A stretch of 64,000 bases of DNA from Nocardiopsis sp. FR4 (GCF_009830945.1 NZ_VWVV01000005.1:186001-250000), one strand, 5' to 3'. Shown: positions 8,460-17,138, numbered from the stretch's first letter. Notes: generated by a model not told the origin, from the sequence alone. Translations and numbers: made by a program.

Positions 8460-9368
8460 ATGACCGAGACCGGCCACATCCCCACCCCCGCGCCCCAGTA
8501 CCGCGAACACCGTGCCGCCAGCGTCAACGGGATGCTCATGGCCGTGGTGAGCATCCTGCTGTTCCTCGTCGGTGCCGGGCTGGCCCTGTCGCCCCTGATC
8601 GGATGGCCCGTGTTCGGGATCCCGGTCGGGGTGGTCCTGGCCGCCGTCGGCCTCCTGCTCTTCATCGGCCTGGAGATGGTGGCGCCCAACGAGGCCAAGG
8701 TCGTCCAGCTGTTCGGCCGCTACGTCGGCAGCGTGCGCGACGACGGCCTGCGCTGGGTCAACCCCCTCACCGTGCGCAGGGGCGTCTCCACCCGCATCCG
8801 CAACCACGAGACCTCCGTCATGAAGGTCAACGACGCCTCCGGCAGCCCCATCGAGATCGCCGCCGTCATCGTCTGGCAGGTCGAGGACACCGCCCGCGCC
8901 TCCTTCGAGGTGGACGACTTCGTCGAGTTCGTCTCCATCCAGACCGAGGCCGCCGTGCGCCACATCGCGGGCAACTACCCCTACGACTCCTATGACGCCG
9001 ACACCAGCCGCTCCCTGCGCGGCAGCGCCGACCTGATCACCGAGCAGCTGTCCAAGGAGGTCGGCGAGCGGGTCGAGGCCGCGGGCGTGCGGATCGTGGA
9101 GTCGCGCTTCACCCACCTGGCCTACGCCTCGGAGGTCGCCCAGGCCATGCTCCAGCGCCAGCAGGCCAGCGCGCTCATCGCCGCTCGGGCCGAGATCGTC
9201 GAGGGCGCCGTGGGTATGGTCGACCGCGCCCTGGCCCGCCTGTCGGAGGAGGAGGTGGTGGAACTGGACGAGGAGCGCAAGGCCGCCATGGTCAGTAACC
9301 TGCTCGTGGTGCTGTGCTCCGACCGTCCCGCCAATCCCGTCGTCAACGCGGGGACCCTGTACCAGTAA
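8460..9368 (+). CDS. SPFH/Band 7 domain membrane protein
   Basis: 302-residue membrane-scaffold protein of the stomatin/prohibitin/flotillin superfamily. Two membrane segments (about residues 22-45 and 48-70) are followed by an SPFH domain beginning at [32 protein letters not shown]. Later family features include [31 protein letters not shown] and [18 protein letters not shown], ending with a helical region, [17 protein letters not shown] 8460 has AGAGGAC upstream. A ribbon-helix-helix gene follows 15 bases later, and the pairing is common in actinobacteria. A palindrome sits in the promoter. Members of this family organise membrane microdomains or act as chaperones for membrane complexes; the client here is unknown. 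Confidence 0.9.
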   Translation: MTETGHIPTPAPQYREHRAASVNGMLMAVVSILLFLVGAGLALSPLIGWPVFGIPVGVVLAAVGLLLFIGLEMVAPNEAKVVQLFGRYVGSVRDDGLRWVNPLTVRRGVSTRIRNHETSVMKVNDASGSPIEIAAVIVWQVEDTARASFEVDDFVEFVSIQTEAAVRHIAGNYPYDSYDADTSRSLRGSADLITEQLSKEVGERVEAAGVRIVESRFTHLAYASEVAQAMLQRQQASALIAARAEIVEGAVGMVDRALARLSEEEVVELDEERKAAMVSNLLVVLCSDRPANPVVNAGTLYQ

Positions 9369-9383
9369 CCCGTTGAGGTGGCC

Positions 9384-9611
9384 GTGCCCGAGCGCAAGAA
9401 GGTACTGCTGCGGCTCGACCCCGCCGTCCACGACGCGCTCGCGCGCTGGGCCGGGCAGGAGTTGCGCAGCACCAACGCACAGATCGAGTTCCTCCTGCGC
9501 CGCGCGCTGGACGAGGCGGGGCGCATGCCCAGGGAAGCCGGGGCCATGCCCCGCCGGGGCCGGCCGCGCGGGTCCGGCCGGAAGGAGGGCGAGGACGCCG
9601 CCTCCGAGTGA
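9384..9611 (+). CDS. Arc-type ribbon-helix-helix DNA-binding protein
   Basis: 75-residue probable transcription regulator. The N-terminal strand [38 protein letters not shown] is the ribbon-helix-helix fold (a beta strand that would contact DNA, then two helices). A basic, disordered tail ([13 protein letters not shown]) follows. GTG 9384 is preferred to GTG 9378 because the only ribosome-binding-like stretch, TTGAGG at 9373-9378, would be overlapped by the earlier start. It is co-directional with and 15 bases after the SPFH gene, and probably in the same operon. Autoregulation through the upstream palindrome is a reasonable inference. Confidence 0.8.
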   Translation: MPERKKVLLRLDPAVHDALARWAGQELRSTNAQIEFLLRRALDEAGRMPREAGAMPRRGRPRGSGRKEGEDAASE

Positions 9612-9625
9612 GCCCGCCGACACAC

Positions 9626-9655
9626 GGAGCCGGGTGCCCCGGGGCACCCGGCTCC
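9626..9655. terminator. Bidirectional hairpin terminator
   Basis: Perfect 15-bp inverted repeat with no spacer (arms 9626-9640 and 9641-9655, GGAGCCGGGTGCCCC and its complement), lying between two convergent genes. There is no T-tract, as is common in high-GC actinomycetes. Confidence 0.7.
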
Positions 9656-9663
9656 GCCGCGGC

Positions 9664-11328
9664 CTACCCCAGCGCGGCGGCCGCCGCCCGGCCCGCGGTG
9701 CGCCCGGAGAAGAGGCACCCGCCCAGGAAGGTGCCCTCCAGCGCCCGGTAGCCGTGCACCCCGCCGCCGCCGAACCCGGCCACCTCACCGGCGGCGTACA
9801 CCCCCGGCAGCGGCGTGCCGTCCTCGCGCAGCACCCGCGCCTGAAGGTCGGTGTGCAGGCCGCCCAGCGTCTTGCGGGTGAGCACGCGCAGGCGCACCGC
9901 GATCAGCGGTCCCGCCTTGGGGTCCAGGATCTGGTGCGGGCCGGCCACCCGGGCCAGGCGGTCCCCCCGGTAGTTGCGTGCCCCGTGGATCGCCGTCACC
10001 TGCAGGTCCTTGGTGAAGGTGTTGACCATCTCCCGGTCGCGGGCCACCACCTCACGGGTGACGGTGTCGGCGTCCAGCACCCCGTCGCCCGCGATCCGGC
10101 GCATCCTGGCGATCAGTTCGGGCAGGCGGTCGGCGACCGCGAAGTCCACGCCCTTCTCCTTGAAGGCCTCCACCGGCCCCGGGGCCCCGGGCAGTACCCG
10201 CTTGAGCACGAGCCGGATGTCCTTGCCGGTCAGGTCGGGGTTCTGCTCCGAGCCCGACAGCGCGAACTCCTTCTCAATGATCTTCTGCGAGAGCACGAAC
10301 CACGTGTAGTCGTGGCCGGTCCGCATGATGTGCTCCAGCGTGCCCAGGGTGTCGAATCCGGGGAAGTAGGGCGCGGGCAGGCGCCTGCCGGTCGCGTCCA
10401 GCCACAGCGACGAGGGCCCCGGCAGGATGCGGATGCCGTGCCGTGCCCAGACCGGGTCCCAGTTCTCGATGCCCTCGGTGTAGTGCCACATGCGGTCGGG
10501 GTTGATGACCTGCCCGCCCGCCTCCTCGGTGACGGCGAGCATGCGCCCGTCCACGTGCTCGGGCACGCCCGAGAGCATATGCCCCGGCGGCGTGCCCAGG
10601 CGCTCGGGCCAGTTGCGGCGCACCAGGTCGTGGTTGGCGCCGATACCGCCGGAGGTGACGATGACCGCCTGCGCGGAGAGTTCGAACTCGCCGACCGGCT
10701 CGCGGCTGCTCGCCCGCCCCCGCGGGACGTCGCTGGGGGCCAGCACGGAGCCGCGCACCCCGGTGACCGCGCCGTTGGCGGTCACCAGCCCGTCCACCCG
10801 GTGCCGGAAGCGCAGGGAGACCAGGCCGCGCTCGGCGGCGGCGCGCACCCGGCGCTCGAAGGGCGCGACCACGCCCGGCCCGGTGCCCCAGGTGATGTGG
10901 AAGCGGGGCACGCTGTTGCCGTGGCCGTCGGCCAGGTAGCCGCCGCGCTCGGCCCAGCCCACGATGGGGAAGAACCGCAGGCCCTGCGCGTGCAGCCAGG
11001 AGCGCTTCTCCCCGGCGGCGAAGTCCACGTAGGCCTCGGCCCATCTGCGGGGCCAGGCGTCCTCGGGGCGGTCGAAACCGGCGGTGCCCGTCCAGTCCTG
11101 CATGGCCAGCTCGACCGAGTCCCGCACGCCCATGCGGCGCTGCTCGGGGGAGTCCACCAGGAACAGTCCGCCGAAGGACCAGAACGCCTGCCCGCCCAGG
11201 GACTGCTCGGGCTCCTGGTCGAGCACGATGACCCGCTTGCCCGCGTCGGCGAGCTCGGCCGCCGCGGTCAGGCCCGCCAGGCCCGCACCGACGACGATCA
11301 CGTCGGCGCGGTCGTCTCCGTCACCCAT
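9664..11328 (-). CDS. FAD-binding dehydrogenase (3-ketosteroid dehydrogenase/fumarate reductase family)
   Basis: 554-residue flavoprotein. The N-terminal [21 protein letters not shown] is the FAD Rossmann motif (residues 10-30), followed by an acidic [21 protein letters not shown] is family-typical, and the C-terminus carries the second FAD contact [33 protein letters not shown]. The family includes succinate/fumarate-type and 3-ketosteroid dehydrogenases, but this group is usually annotated only as FAD-binding dehydrogenase. ATG 11328 has GAGGGGA immediately upstream. It diverges from a membrane protein gene, with a perfect inverted repeat in the shared region. The substrate cannot be assigned. 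Confidence 0.86.
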   Translation of the reverse strand: MGDGDDRADVIVVGAGLAGLTAAAELADAGKRVIVLDQEPEQSLGGQAFWSFGGLFLVDSPEQRRMGVRDSVELAMQDWTGTAGFDRPEDAWPRRWAEAYVDFAAGEKRSWLHAQGLRFFPIVGWAERGGYLADGHGNSVPRFHITWGTGPGVVAPFERRVRAAAERGLVSLRFRHRVDGLVTANGAVTGVRGSVLAPSDVPRGRASSREPVGEFELSAQAVIVTSGGIGANHDLVRRNWPERLGTPPGHMLSGVPEHVDGRMLAVTEEAGGQVINPDRMWHYTEGIENWDPVWARHGIRILPGPSSLWLDATGRRLPAPYFPGFDTLGTLEHIMRTGHDYTWFVLSQKIIEKEFALSGSEQNPDLTGKDIRLVLKRVLPGAPGPVEAFKEKGVDFAVADRLPELIARMRRIAGDGVLDADTVTREVVARDREMVNTFTKDLQVTAIHGARNYRGDRLARVAGPHQILDPKAGPLIAVRLRVLTRKTLGGLHTDLQARVLREDGTPLPGVYAAGEVAGFGGGGVHGYRALEGTFLGGCLFSGRTAGRAAAAALG

Positions 11329-11437
11329 ACCGTTCCCCTCAGGTCGGCCGTGCCCGGGCACGGCGTGCGCGATGGCGACGACTGTGCCGTGGCCCGGAGC
11401 GGAAGGGCAAGGGGGGTGTGTGTCCCACGCCACGCCC

Positions 11438-11456
11438 TTTGTCAGCGGGTGACAAA
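11438..11456. promoter_or_regulatory. Inverted repeat in divergent promoter region
   Basis: TTTGTCA-GCGGG-TGACAAA: perfect 7-bp arms around 5 bases, midway between the divergent flavin dehydrogenase and membrane protein genes. The size and symmetry fit a dimeric repressor site. No regulator gene is adjacent. Confidence 0.5.
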
Positions 11457-11556
11457 AACCGCGTGGTCCGACAGAATCGTGCGGCCCGCGCGGACGGGAC
11501 CGCTCCGTCTCCGTCCGCGCTGGTCACCCCTCTCGCCGCCCGCCGAAGGACCCCTC

Positions 11557-12396
11557 GTGTACTTCCATCCCCCGACCTTCGACCCCGGCCCGGTCGCCGC
11601 GCTGATCGGCCTCGGCCTGCTCGCCTTCCACCTGCTTCTGCCCCTGGTCCAGTTCCCCCTCCTCCGGCGGCTCAGGCGCCAGGTCCTGGAGGGGGAACGC
11701 GCGGGGGTGGTCCGCATGGCCCAGGGCGCCCTGTGGCTGTCCCTGGCCGAACTGCTCGCGGTGGTGCTCTTCGTCGGCAGCGCGGCCTCCGTGACCGCCG
11801 CCGACATCGGCTTCGCCCCGCTGGCGGTGCACCGGCCCGAGAGCGACACGCTCACCGCGGCCGTTCTGGTCATGTGGTCGAGCTTCGGGGTCTTCGTCGC
11901 GCTCGGTGTGCGCAACGGCCTCAGGGCGGGCCGCGTGGCGGACACCGCCGACACGCGCCGCGTGGACCCCGCTCAACTCGCGCTCCTGCCCAGGCGGGGA
12001 CGGGAGATGAGGTGGACCACGCTGTCCCTGGTCGTGTCGTTCCCGGTGCACACGGCCGTGGTCTACGCCGTGTTCGTTCCCCTCCTGATGACGCTTCTCG
12101 GCGATCCGATGCTGGTGCTGCTGGTCCTGGTGGCGGTCGAGGGATGGGGCTACCTGGGACGCGGAGCTCCGACGGTGGTCCTGATGGGATCCTTCGGGGC
12201 CATGGCGCTGTTCACCTACCTCTTCGTGCTCCCCGGCTCCCTGCTCGTGCCCCTGCTGTACTGGGCGCTGTTCGTCACGGCCGATCGGATGGGCGCGCGC
12301 GGGTGGTACGGCTACACGGGCGGGACCGAGAGCGCCCCCATGGAGGTCACCATGCTCGACGCCGAGGGCAACCCTGTTCCGTCGCGCGGACGCTGA
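11557..12396 (+). CDS. Multi-pass membrane protein of unknown function
   Basis: 279-residue protein with about six to seven hydrophobic segments (around residues 10-28, 52-80, 105-122, 150-175, 180-200, 205-235). A cytoplasmic-looking loop carries basic residues (RRLRRQVLEGER), and the C-terminal tail is hydrophilic (GTESAPMEVTMLDAEG). I do not recognise the family. GTG 11557 is used because GAAGGA lies 7 bases upstream and the first helix then starts properly; a longer open frame runs far upstream but reads through the opposite-strand gene. It stands alone, divergent from the flavin dehydrogenase and closed by a strong hairpin. Confidence 0.75.
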   Translation: MYFHPPTFDPGPVAALIGLGLLAFHLLLPLVQFPLLRRLRRQVLEGERAGVVRMAQGALWLSLAELLAVVLFVGSAASVTAADIGFAPLAVHRPESDTLTAAVLVMWSSFGVFVALGVRNGLRAGRVADTADTRRVDPAQLALLPRRGREMRWTTLSLVVSFPVHTAVVYAVFVPLLMTLLGDPMLVLLVLVAVEGWGYLGRGAPTVVLMGSFGAMALFTYLFVLPGSLLVPLLYWALFVTADRMGARGWYGYTGGTESAPMEVTMLDAEGNPVPSRGR

Positions 12397-12441
12397 CCGC
12401 CGGGTCCGGGGGACGCCCCCGTGGCGACCCGGACCCGGCGG
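12397..12441. terminator. Bidirectional hairpin terminator
   Basis: Perfect 14-bp arms (CCGCCGGGTCCGGG at 12397-12410 and its complement at 12428-12441) around a 17-base loop, beginning right after the stop codon of the membrane protein gene and facing the convergent alcohol dehydrogenase gene. Confidence 0.7.
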
Positions 12442-12451
12442 CCCCGGGAGC

Positions 12452-13546
12452 TCAGGAGCCGAAGCGCACGAGTGACCGTCCGCCCCTGCCCTGGGCCATC
12501 CGCTCGAAGGCCTCCGGCACGCCCTCCAGCGGGATCTCGTCGGTGACCATGGCCGACAGCCTCAGATCGCCCGCGCGCACCCGCTCGGCGATGAGCGGCA
12601 CGTCGCGCGCCGGGTCGCTGGTGCCGTAGACGCACCCGCGCAGCGTCCGCGCCTGGTGGAACAGCTCCAGGGCGTTGAAGGAGACCTCGTCGTCGCGCCT
12701 GCCCACGCCCACCACGGTGATCGTGCCGCCCCGCCGGGACACGTCCCAGGCGGTGCGCACCACCCGGGCCGAGCCGACCACCTCGAAGGCGTGGTCGGCG
12801 CCCCGGCCGCCGGTCAGCGCGCGCACGGCCTTGACCAGTGAGCCGTCCGCGACGAGGAACTCGTGCGCGCCCAGCGAGCGGGCCAGTTCCTCCTTGTCGG
12901 GGGAGACGTCCACCGCGATCACCGGGTCCGCCCCGGCCAGGCGGGCCGCCTGCAGGACCGACAGGCCCACCCCGCCCAGGCCCAGGACCACGGCCGACTG
13001 GCCCGGGCGGACCCGGGCGGAGTTGTTGACCGCGCCCCAGCCGGTGAGCACGGCGCAGCCCAGCACCGCCGCCGCCGCCGGGTCGACCCCCGTCGGCAGC
13101 GGGACCACGGCGTGGTCGGGGACCACGGTGGCCTCGGCGAAGGCGCCGCAGCCCAGCCCCGGGTAGACGGGGGTGCCGTCGGACAGCTCCGCGTACGGCC
13201 GCGCGGTGCGGTCCAGCGCGTGCTCGCACAGGTACGGCTCGCCCTGGCGGCAGAACCAGCACTCGCGGCAGGCGGGCGCCCAGTTGAGGATCACCTGCTG
13301 GCCGGGCACCACGGAGGTGACGCCCTCGCCCACCGCGTCCACGGTTCCGGCGCCCTCGTGCCCCAGCACGGCGGGCCACTTCTGGGCCAGGGTGCCGTTG
13401 GACAGCGACAGGTCGGAGTGGCACACGCCCGCCGCGGCCAGGCGTACCCGCACCTGGCCGGGGCCGGGGTCGGGCAGGACCAGGTCCCGAATGCTCGGAG
13501 GGGCGCCCTGCTCGGAGAAGACGGCGGCCTTGACGGTCGTACTCAT
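12452..13546 (-). CDS. Zinc-dependent alcohol dehydrogenase (MDR family)
   Basis: 364-residue medium-chain dehydrogenase/reductase. The catalytic zinc ligands are visible as GVCHSDLS (Cys near 42) and GHEGAGTV (His near 63). Structural-zinc cysteines lie in the CRECWFCRQGEPYLCEHA stretch. The Rossmann motif is VVLGLGGVGLSVLQAARLAGA, with an acidic VIAVDVS downstream that favours NAD+. It resembles the AdhD / NDMA-dependent-like subgroup (LSNGTLAQKWPAVLGHEG). ATG 13546 gives the family's N-terminus. A palindromic operator candidate lies 41-54 bases upstream. The gene stands alone between a convergent membrane protein and divergent ku. The alcohol or aldehyde substrate is unknown. Confidence 0.9.
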   Translation of the reverse strand: MSTTVKAAVFSEQGAPPSIRDLVLPDPGPGQVRVRLAAAGVCHSDLSLSNGTLAQKWPAVLGHEGAGTVDAVGEGVTSVVPGQQVILNWAPACRECWFCRQGEPYLCEHALDRTARPYAELSDGTPVYPGLGCGAFAEATVVPDHAVVPLPTGVDPAAAAVLGCAVLTGWGAVNNSARVRPGQSAVVLGLGGVGLSVLQAARLAGADPVIAVDVSPDKEELARSLGAHEFLVADGSLVKAVRALTGGRGADHAFEVVGSARVVRTAWDVSRRGGTITVVGVGRRDDEVSFNALELFHQARTLRGCVYGTSDPARDVPLIAERVRAGDLRLSAMVTDEIPLEGVPEAFERMAQGRGGRSLVRFGS

Positions 13547-13586
13547 GGGAGGAACTCCAATCGGGGACTGCCGTGACAGTAGCAAT

Positions 13587-13600
13587 ACCGACTGGTCGGT
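13587..13600. promoter_or_regulatory. TetR-type operator candidate upstream of the alcohol dehydrogenase
   Basis: ACCGAC-TG-GTCGGT: perfect 6-bp arms around two bases, in AT-richer flanks, just upstream of the alcohol dehydrogenase start. The pattern (paired ACCGAC/GTCGGT) is typical of TetR-family operators. The nearest TetR gene is 4.6 kb away at 18175 and is not clearly linked. Confidence 0.5.
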
Positions 13601-13731
13601 TTAAAGTCGGGGTGGCTGTCCTCGGGGGCCCGCGACGGAGGAGTCCGCGTTGAGTCCGTTTCGTGTCCTTTGCCTTTTTCGACCGATATTTTGCCTGGTG
13701 AGGGCGATGATGGGAGGCGAAGGAGGGGGTC

Positions 13732-14736
13732 ATGGTCAATCCGGTTTGGGTGGGGACCCTGATGTTCGGCAGGGTGGCGATCGGCGTGCGCCTGTACAGC
13801 GCGCGCGAGCGCAGGGGACCCGTACTGCACCAGTTCGAGCGCGGCACCGCCGACCGCATCCGCTACGTGCGGGTCAACGAGCGCACCGGTGAGGAGGTCG
13901 CCAGCGAGGACGTCGTGCGCGGGGCCAGGACGGGGGTCGAGGACGAGTACGTCGTCCTGGAACCGGAGGAGCTGGAGGAGCTCCTGCCGCACGGCTCGCG
14001 CACCATGGAGCTGAACGGTTTCCTGTCCCAGGGCTCGGTCGACGCCCTGTGGTACGCCGCCACCTACTACGTCGCGCCCCGGTCGGGGGCCGACGCCCGG
14101 GCCTACCAGCTGCTCTACACCGCGCTGGAGCAGACCCGCCGCACCGGCGTGGCCACCGTGGTCCTGCGCGACCGCGAGTACCCGGTGCTCGTCGAGCCGA
14201 ACCGGGGCGTCCTGTCGGCCTCCACCCTGTGGTGGCCCGACGAGGTCCGCGAACCCGACGACGTCATGCCGCCCGTGGGCCACACCGCCCTGGCCAAGGA
14301 GGAACTGGAGCTGGCCCGCGAGCTGGTCCGGTCGCTGTCCGTCGAGTGGAACCCCGACGACTACTCCGACAGCTACGGCCAGCGCCTGACCGAGCTGGTC
14401 CGCGCCAAGGCGCGGGGCCGCACCTTCACCCACCGGCCCGAGCGGACCGCGCCCGCCCGGGAGGAGGGCGACGGGCTCGGCGAGGCCCTGCGCCAGAGCC
14501 TGCCGTCCCGCGCCGCCGGGCGCGGCCGGGCCCCCGGCCCGCGCGACCCCCGGCAGGGCGGCGCCCCGCGCAGGGGCGAGGGCGCCCGTACGGACGAACA
14601 CAGGTCCCGGGGCCGCGTCACCAAGCGCGAACTGCTCCAGCGCGCCTCGGAGCTGGACGTGCCCGGCCGCTCGAAGATGAGCCGCGAGGAACTGGAGGAG
14701 GCGGTGGGCCTGGCCGGACAGCGCGGACGCGCCTGA
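13732..14736 (+). CDS. ku: Ku protein, non-homologous end joining
   Basis: 334-residue prokaryotic Ku homologue, which binds double-strand DNA ends and recruits ligase D. The N-terminus NPVWVGTLMFGRVAIGVRLYSA is family-typical. The core has HQFERGTADRIRYVRVNERTGEEV and LYTALEQTRRTGVATVVLRDREYPVLVEP. After the core (about residue 245) comes a long Arg/Gly/Pro-rich basic extension, then a C-terminal helical segment TKRELLQRASELDVPGRSKMSREELEEAV resembling the SAP-like/Rho-N element of actinobacterial Ku. ATG 13732 is preceded by AAGGAGG. No ligD is present in the window. The basic tail, absent from the minimal Ku, probably adds DNA binding. Confidence 0.93.
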   Translation: MVNPVWVGTLMFGRVAIGVRLYSARERRGPVLHQFERGTADRIRYVRVNERTGEEVASEDVVRGARTGVEDEYVVLEPEELEELLPHGSRTMELNGFLSQGSVDALWYAATYYVAPRSGADARAYQLLYTALEQTRRTGVATVVLRDREYPVLVEPNRGVLSASTLWWPDEVREPDDVMPPVGHTALAKEELELARELVRSLSVEWNPDDYSDSYGQRLTELVRAKARGRTFTHRPERTAPAREEGDGLGEALRQSLPSRAAGRGRAPGPRDPRQGGAPRRGEGARTDEHRSRGRVTKRELLQRASELDVPGRSKMSREELEEAVGLAGQRGRA

Positions 14737-14769
14737 GGCCGGGGCCCGCCTCCCCGCCGCATGTCCGAC

Positions 14770-14797
14770 GGTCCCGTCCGGGCGGCCGGGCGGGACC
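14770..14797. terminator. Hairpin after ku
   Basis: GGTCCCG(TCCGG) and (CCGGG)CGGGACC form a 12-bp near-perfect stem with a 4-base loop, 33 bases after the ku stop. Probable intrinsic terminator without T-tract. Confidence 0.5.
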
Positions 14798-14922
14798 GGC
14801 CCTGAAATCCCCTCGCCCGTGCCCGCCCCGACCGGTACGCTCGCCGGGTTGTCCTTCGGCGGGCCCACGCGGTTCGCGTGCGGCCTTCGCCGTCGTCCCC
14901 GGAGTGAGAGCGGGTTTCGTTC

Positions 14923-15303
14923 ATGGCGTGTCGTATCAGTGAGCTCGTGCTCGGCTGCCGTGACCCCGAGGCGCTGGCGCGGTTCTGGTGCGAGGTCCTG
15001 GACTTCGTCGTGCTCGACCGCGAGGGAGACGACATGGTGGAGATCGGGCCCCGCGAGGGGTTCGGCGGCGCGCAGCCGACGATCATCCTCAGCCGCAGGG
15101 ACGAGCCGGAGCCGGGGAAGGCCCGGCTGCACATCGACGTCAACGCCACCGACCGCGACCAGGACGCCGAACTCGAACGCCTGTTGGGGCTCGGTGCGCG
15201 CCCGGCCGACATCGGCCAGACGGGGCAGGAGCAGTGGCACGTCCTGGCCGACCCCGAGGGCAACGAGTTCTGTCTGCTCAAGGCCCGCCTCGACCCGCTC
15301 TGA
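14923..15303 (+). CDS. VOC superfamily (glyoxalase-like) protein
   Basis: 126-residue single-unit vicinal-oxygen-chelate protein. Features: ISELVLGCRDPEALARFWCEVLDF at the N-terminus, the central KARLHIDVNATDRDQDAELERLLGLGA with the metal-ligand His, and the C-terminal HVLADPEGNEFCLL, whose Glu is the usual metal ligand. This subgroup (often called glyoxalase-like domain or VOC family) includes resistance and dioxygenase-like members, so no reaction is assigned. ATG 14923 fits the family start. Monocistronic between ku and the esterase gene. Confidence 0.85.
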   Translation: MACRISELVLGCRDPEALARFWCEVLDFVVLDREGDDMVEIGPREGFGGAQPTIILSRRDEPEPGKARLHIDVNATDRDQDAELERLLGLGARPADIGQTGQEQWHVLADPEGNEFCLLKARLDPL

Positions 15304-15482
15304 CGCCCGTCGGCCGCGCCTGCGTGCGGCCTGGCCCGGGGTCCGGTGTGACGGGCGTGTCGCCATCGCGGGGCCACCGAGGCCTCCGGTGGAGGGTTTC
15401 CCGACCAGGGGAACCCGCACACCGGGGGTCTCGGTGGCCGCTTCCCGCGCCCCGGACCGGTCGGCCCGGGGCGCGACGGGGG

Positions 15483-15513
15483 TTGACGAATCCCGTTTCG
15501 GCCCCGACAGTAT
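15483..15513 (+). promoter_or_regulatory. Putative promoter of the esterase gene
   Basis: TTGACG (15483-15488) and GACAGT (15506-15511) are spaced by 17 bases, directly before the CelR-type operator. This is the most sigma-70-like promoter in the window, and a repressor bound next to it would block initiation. Confidence 0.5.
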
Positions 15514-15514
15514 C

Positions 15515-15528
15515 TGGGAGCGCTCCCA
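15515..15528. promoter_or_regulatory. CelR/CebR-type operator (cellobiose-responsive)
   Basis: TGGGAGCGCTCCCA, a perfect 14-bp palindrome identical to the site bound by the LacI-family repressor CelR of Thermobifida fusca (and close to Streptomyces CebR sites) in cellulase promoters. It sits just after a promoter-like pair and 94 bases before the start of a secreted esterase with a cellulose-binding module. Regulation by cellulose breakdown products is therefore likely. Confidence 0.88.
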
Positions 15529-15621
15529 ACACGTGCCGTGTTCGCGCGGCAGCCCCTCGTGTCCTGGACGGGCGCGGACACCGTGCCGAAACCCCCCAAC
15601 CGCAGTCGGGAAGGCCCGAAC

Positions 15622-16917
15622 GTGACCCACCCACGCACGAACCCCCTCATCCGGGCGGTCGGCGCACTCACCGCCGCCGTCCTGCCTTTGCTGGCAGCCC
15701 TCCTGTTCACCGCACCGCCGGCCTCGGCCGCCACCCTGACCGAGGTCACCGACTTCGGCCCCAACCCCAGCGGCCTGCGCATGTACCTCTACGTGCCGGA
15801 CACCGTCACCGAGGACCCCGCGGTACTGGTCGCCCAGCACTGGTGCACCGGAAGCGGTCCCGTCTTCCACTCCAACACCGAGTACGCCTCCCTGGCCGAC
15901 CGGTACGGCTTCATCGTCGTCTACCCGTCCGTCACCCGCAGCAGCCAGTGCTTCGACGTGGCCTCACCCGGGGCGCTGCGCCGCGGGGGCGGCAGCGACC
16001 CGGTGGGCATCCGCTCGATGGTCGCCCACGTCGTGGACGCCTACGACGCCGACACCGACCGGATCTTCGTCACCGGCGTCTCCTCCGGCGCCATGATGAC
16101 CAACGTGATGCTGGCCAACTACCCCGACGTGTTCGCCGCCGGGGCGGCCTTCAGCGGCGTGCCCTTCGGCTGCTTCGCCACCACCGACGGCTCCGGCTGG
16201 AACAGCGCCTGTGCCAACGGGAACATCGACCGCACCCCCCAGCAGTGGGGTGACCTGGTCCGCGCCTCCTACCCCGGTTACGAGGGGCCCCGCCCGCGCA
16301 TGCAGCTGTGGCACGGCACCGAGGACGACGTGCTGCGCTACGCCAACTTCGTCGAGGAGATCGAGCAGTGGACCAACGTCCACGGCCTCGGCCAGACCCC
16401 GGCCGGGACCGACCAGCCCCAGCCCGACTGGACCCGCACCCGCTACGGCGGCACCGGTGACCAGGCCCTCGTGGAGGCGATCAGCATGAGGGGCACCGGT
16501 CACGACCTGTTCCGGAGCGGTATGGCGGCCAGCGCCATCGCCTTCTTCGGGCTCGACCGGGACGGCGGCTCCGGCCCCGACCCCGGCCCCGACCCCGAGG
16601 GGGCCTGCAGCGTGACGGCCACCACCAACGCCTGGAACACCGGCCTGACCGCCTCCCTGACCATCACCAACACCGGCACCACCGCGATCGACGGGTGGAG
16701 GCTGGGCTTCACCCTGCCCGCCGGGCAGACGATCACCTCGGGCTGGAACGCCGTCTACGCCCCCGCCAGCGGGGCGGTCACCGCCGCCAACGCCCCCTAC
16801 AACGCCGGCCTCGCCCCGGGCGCCAGCGTGGGCATCGGCTACCAGGCCACCCACACCGGCAACCCCGGAGCGCCCACCGGCTTCGCCCTCAACGGCGCGG
16901 TCTGCACCACGGGCTGA
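15622..16917 (+). CDS. Secreted PHB depolymerase-type esterase with C-terminal CBM2
   Basis: 431-residue secreted esterase, probably an acetyl xylan or feruloyl esterase acting on plant cell wall. GTG 15622 is chosen (GGGAAGG upstream); it gives a signal peptide (residues 1 to about 39, ending ASAA). The catalytic domain carries the esterase_phb features: the oxyanion segment AQHWCTGSG, the nucleophile GVSSGAMMTN, LWHGTEDD for the acidic residue, and GTGHDLFR for the His. A Pro/Asp/Gly linker (GPDPGPDPEG) leads to a family 2 carbohydrate-binding module (about residues 330-431) with a terminal Cys pair and Trp residues (NAWNTG, GWRLGF, GWNAVY). The CelR-type operator upstream and strong hairpin downstream make it a self-contained cellulose-responsive unit. 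Confidence 0.9.
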   Translation: MTHPRTNPLIRAVGALTAAVLPLLAALLFTAPPASAATLTEVTDFGPNPSGLRMYLYVPDTVTEDPAVLVAQHWCTGSGPVFHSNTEYASLADRYGFIVVYPSVTRSSQCFDVASPGALRRGGGSDPVGIRSMVAHVVDAYDADTDRIFVTGVSSGAMMTNVMLANYPDVFAAGAAFSGVPFGCFATTDGSGWNSACANGNIDRTPQQWGDLVRASYPGYEGPRPRMQLWHGTEDDVLRYANFVEEIEQWTNVHGLGQTPAGTDQPQPDWTRTRYGGTGDQALVEAISMRGTGHDLFRSGMAASAIAFFGLDRDGGSGPDPGPDPEGACSVTATTNAWNTGLTASLTITNTGTTAIDGWRLGFTLPAGQTITSGWNAVYAPASGAVTAANAPYNAGLAPGASVGIGYQATHTGNPGAPTGFALNGAVCTTG

Positions 16918-16935
16918 CCCGGAACCCGGCCACCA

Positions 16936-16969
16936 CCGCGGCGCGGCCCCGCTCGGGGCCGCGCCGCGG
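16936..16969 (+). terminator. Strong hairpin terminator
   Basis: Perfect 16-bp arms (16936-16951 and 16954-16969, CCGCGGCGCGGCCCCG and its complement) with a two-base centre, 18 bases after the esterase stop codon. Confidence 0.7.
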
Positions 16970-17070
16970 ACAATGGCGATGCCATTTCCCGCGTTTATGG
17001 AAAAGTCTGTGGAGAGACCCCTGTTGATCCGTGCCGGAGGCGGGTATCTCCTCTTCGTCCGCGCGGAAAC

Positions 17071-17100
17071 CCCGGTGTGGTAAACACATGTACCACCGGG
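17071..17100. promoter_or_regulatory. Bulged inverted repeat upstream of the dimethylargininase gene
   Basis: CCCGGTG...GGTA at 17071-17082 pairs with TACCACCGGG at 17091-17100 around AACACATG, with a two-base bulge. It lies about 40 bases before the GTG start, so it could be an operator or a leader hairpin. Confidence 0.4.
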
Positions 17101-17138
17101 GGCTGAACGGCGTTCCGTGCGGCCCGCGGGAGGTTTTC

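Noticed and set aside
9373..12396. Very long plus-strand open frame (about 1000 codons) across the flavin dehydrogenase
   Set aside because: It is the complement of a clear minus-strand gene and codes for low-complexity Arg/Gly/Pro/His text. Only its last 279 codons form a real gene.
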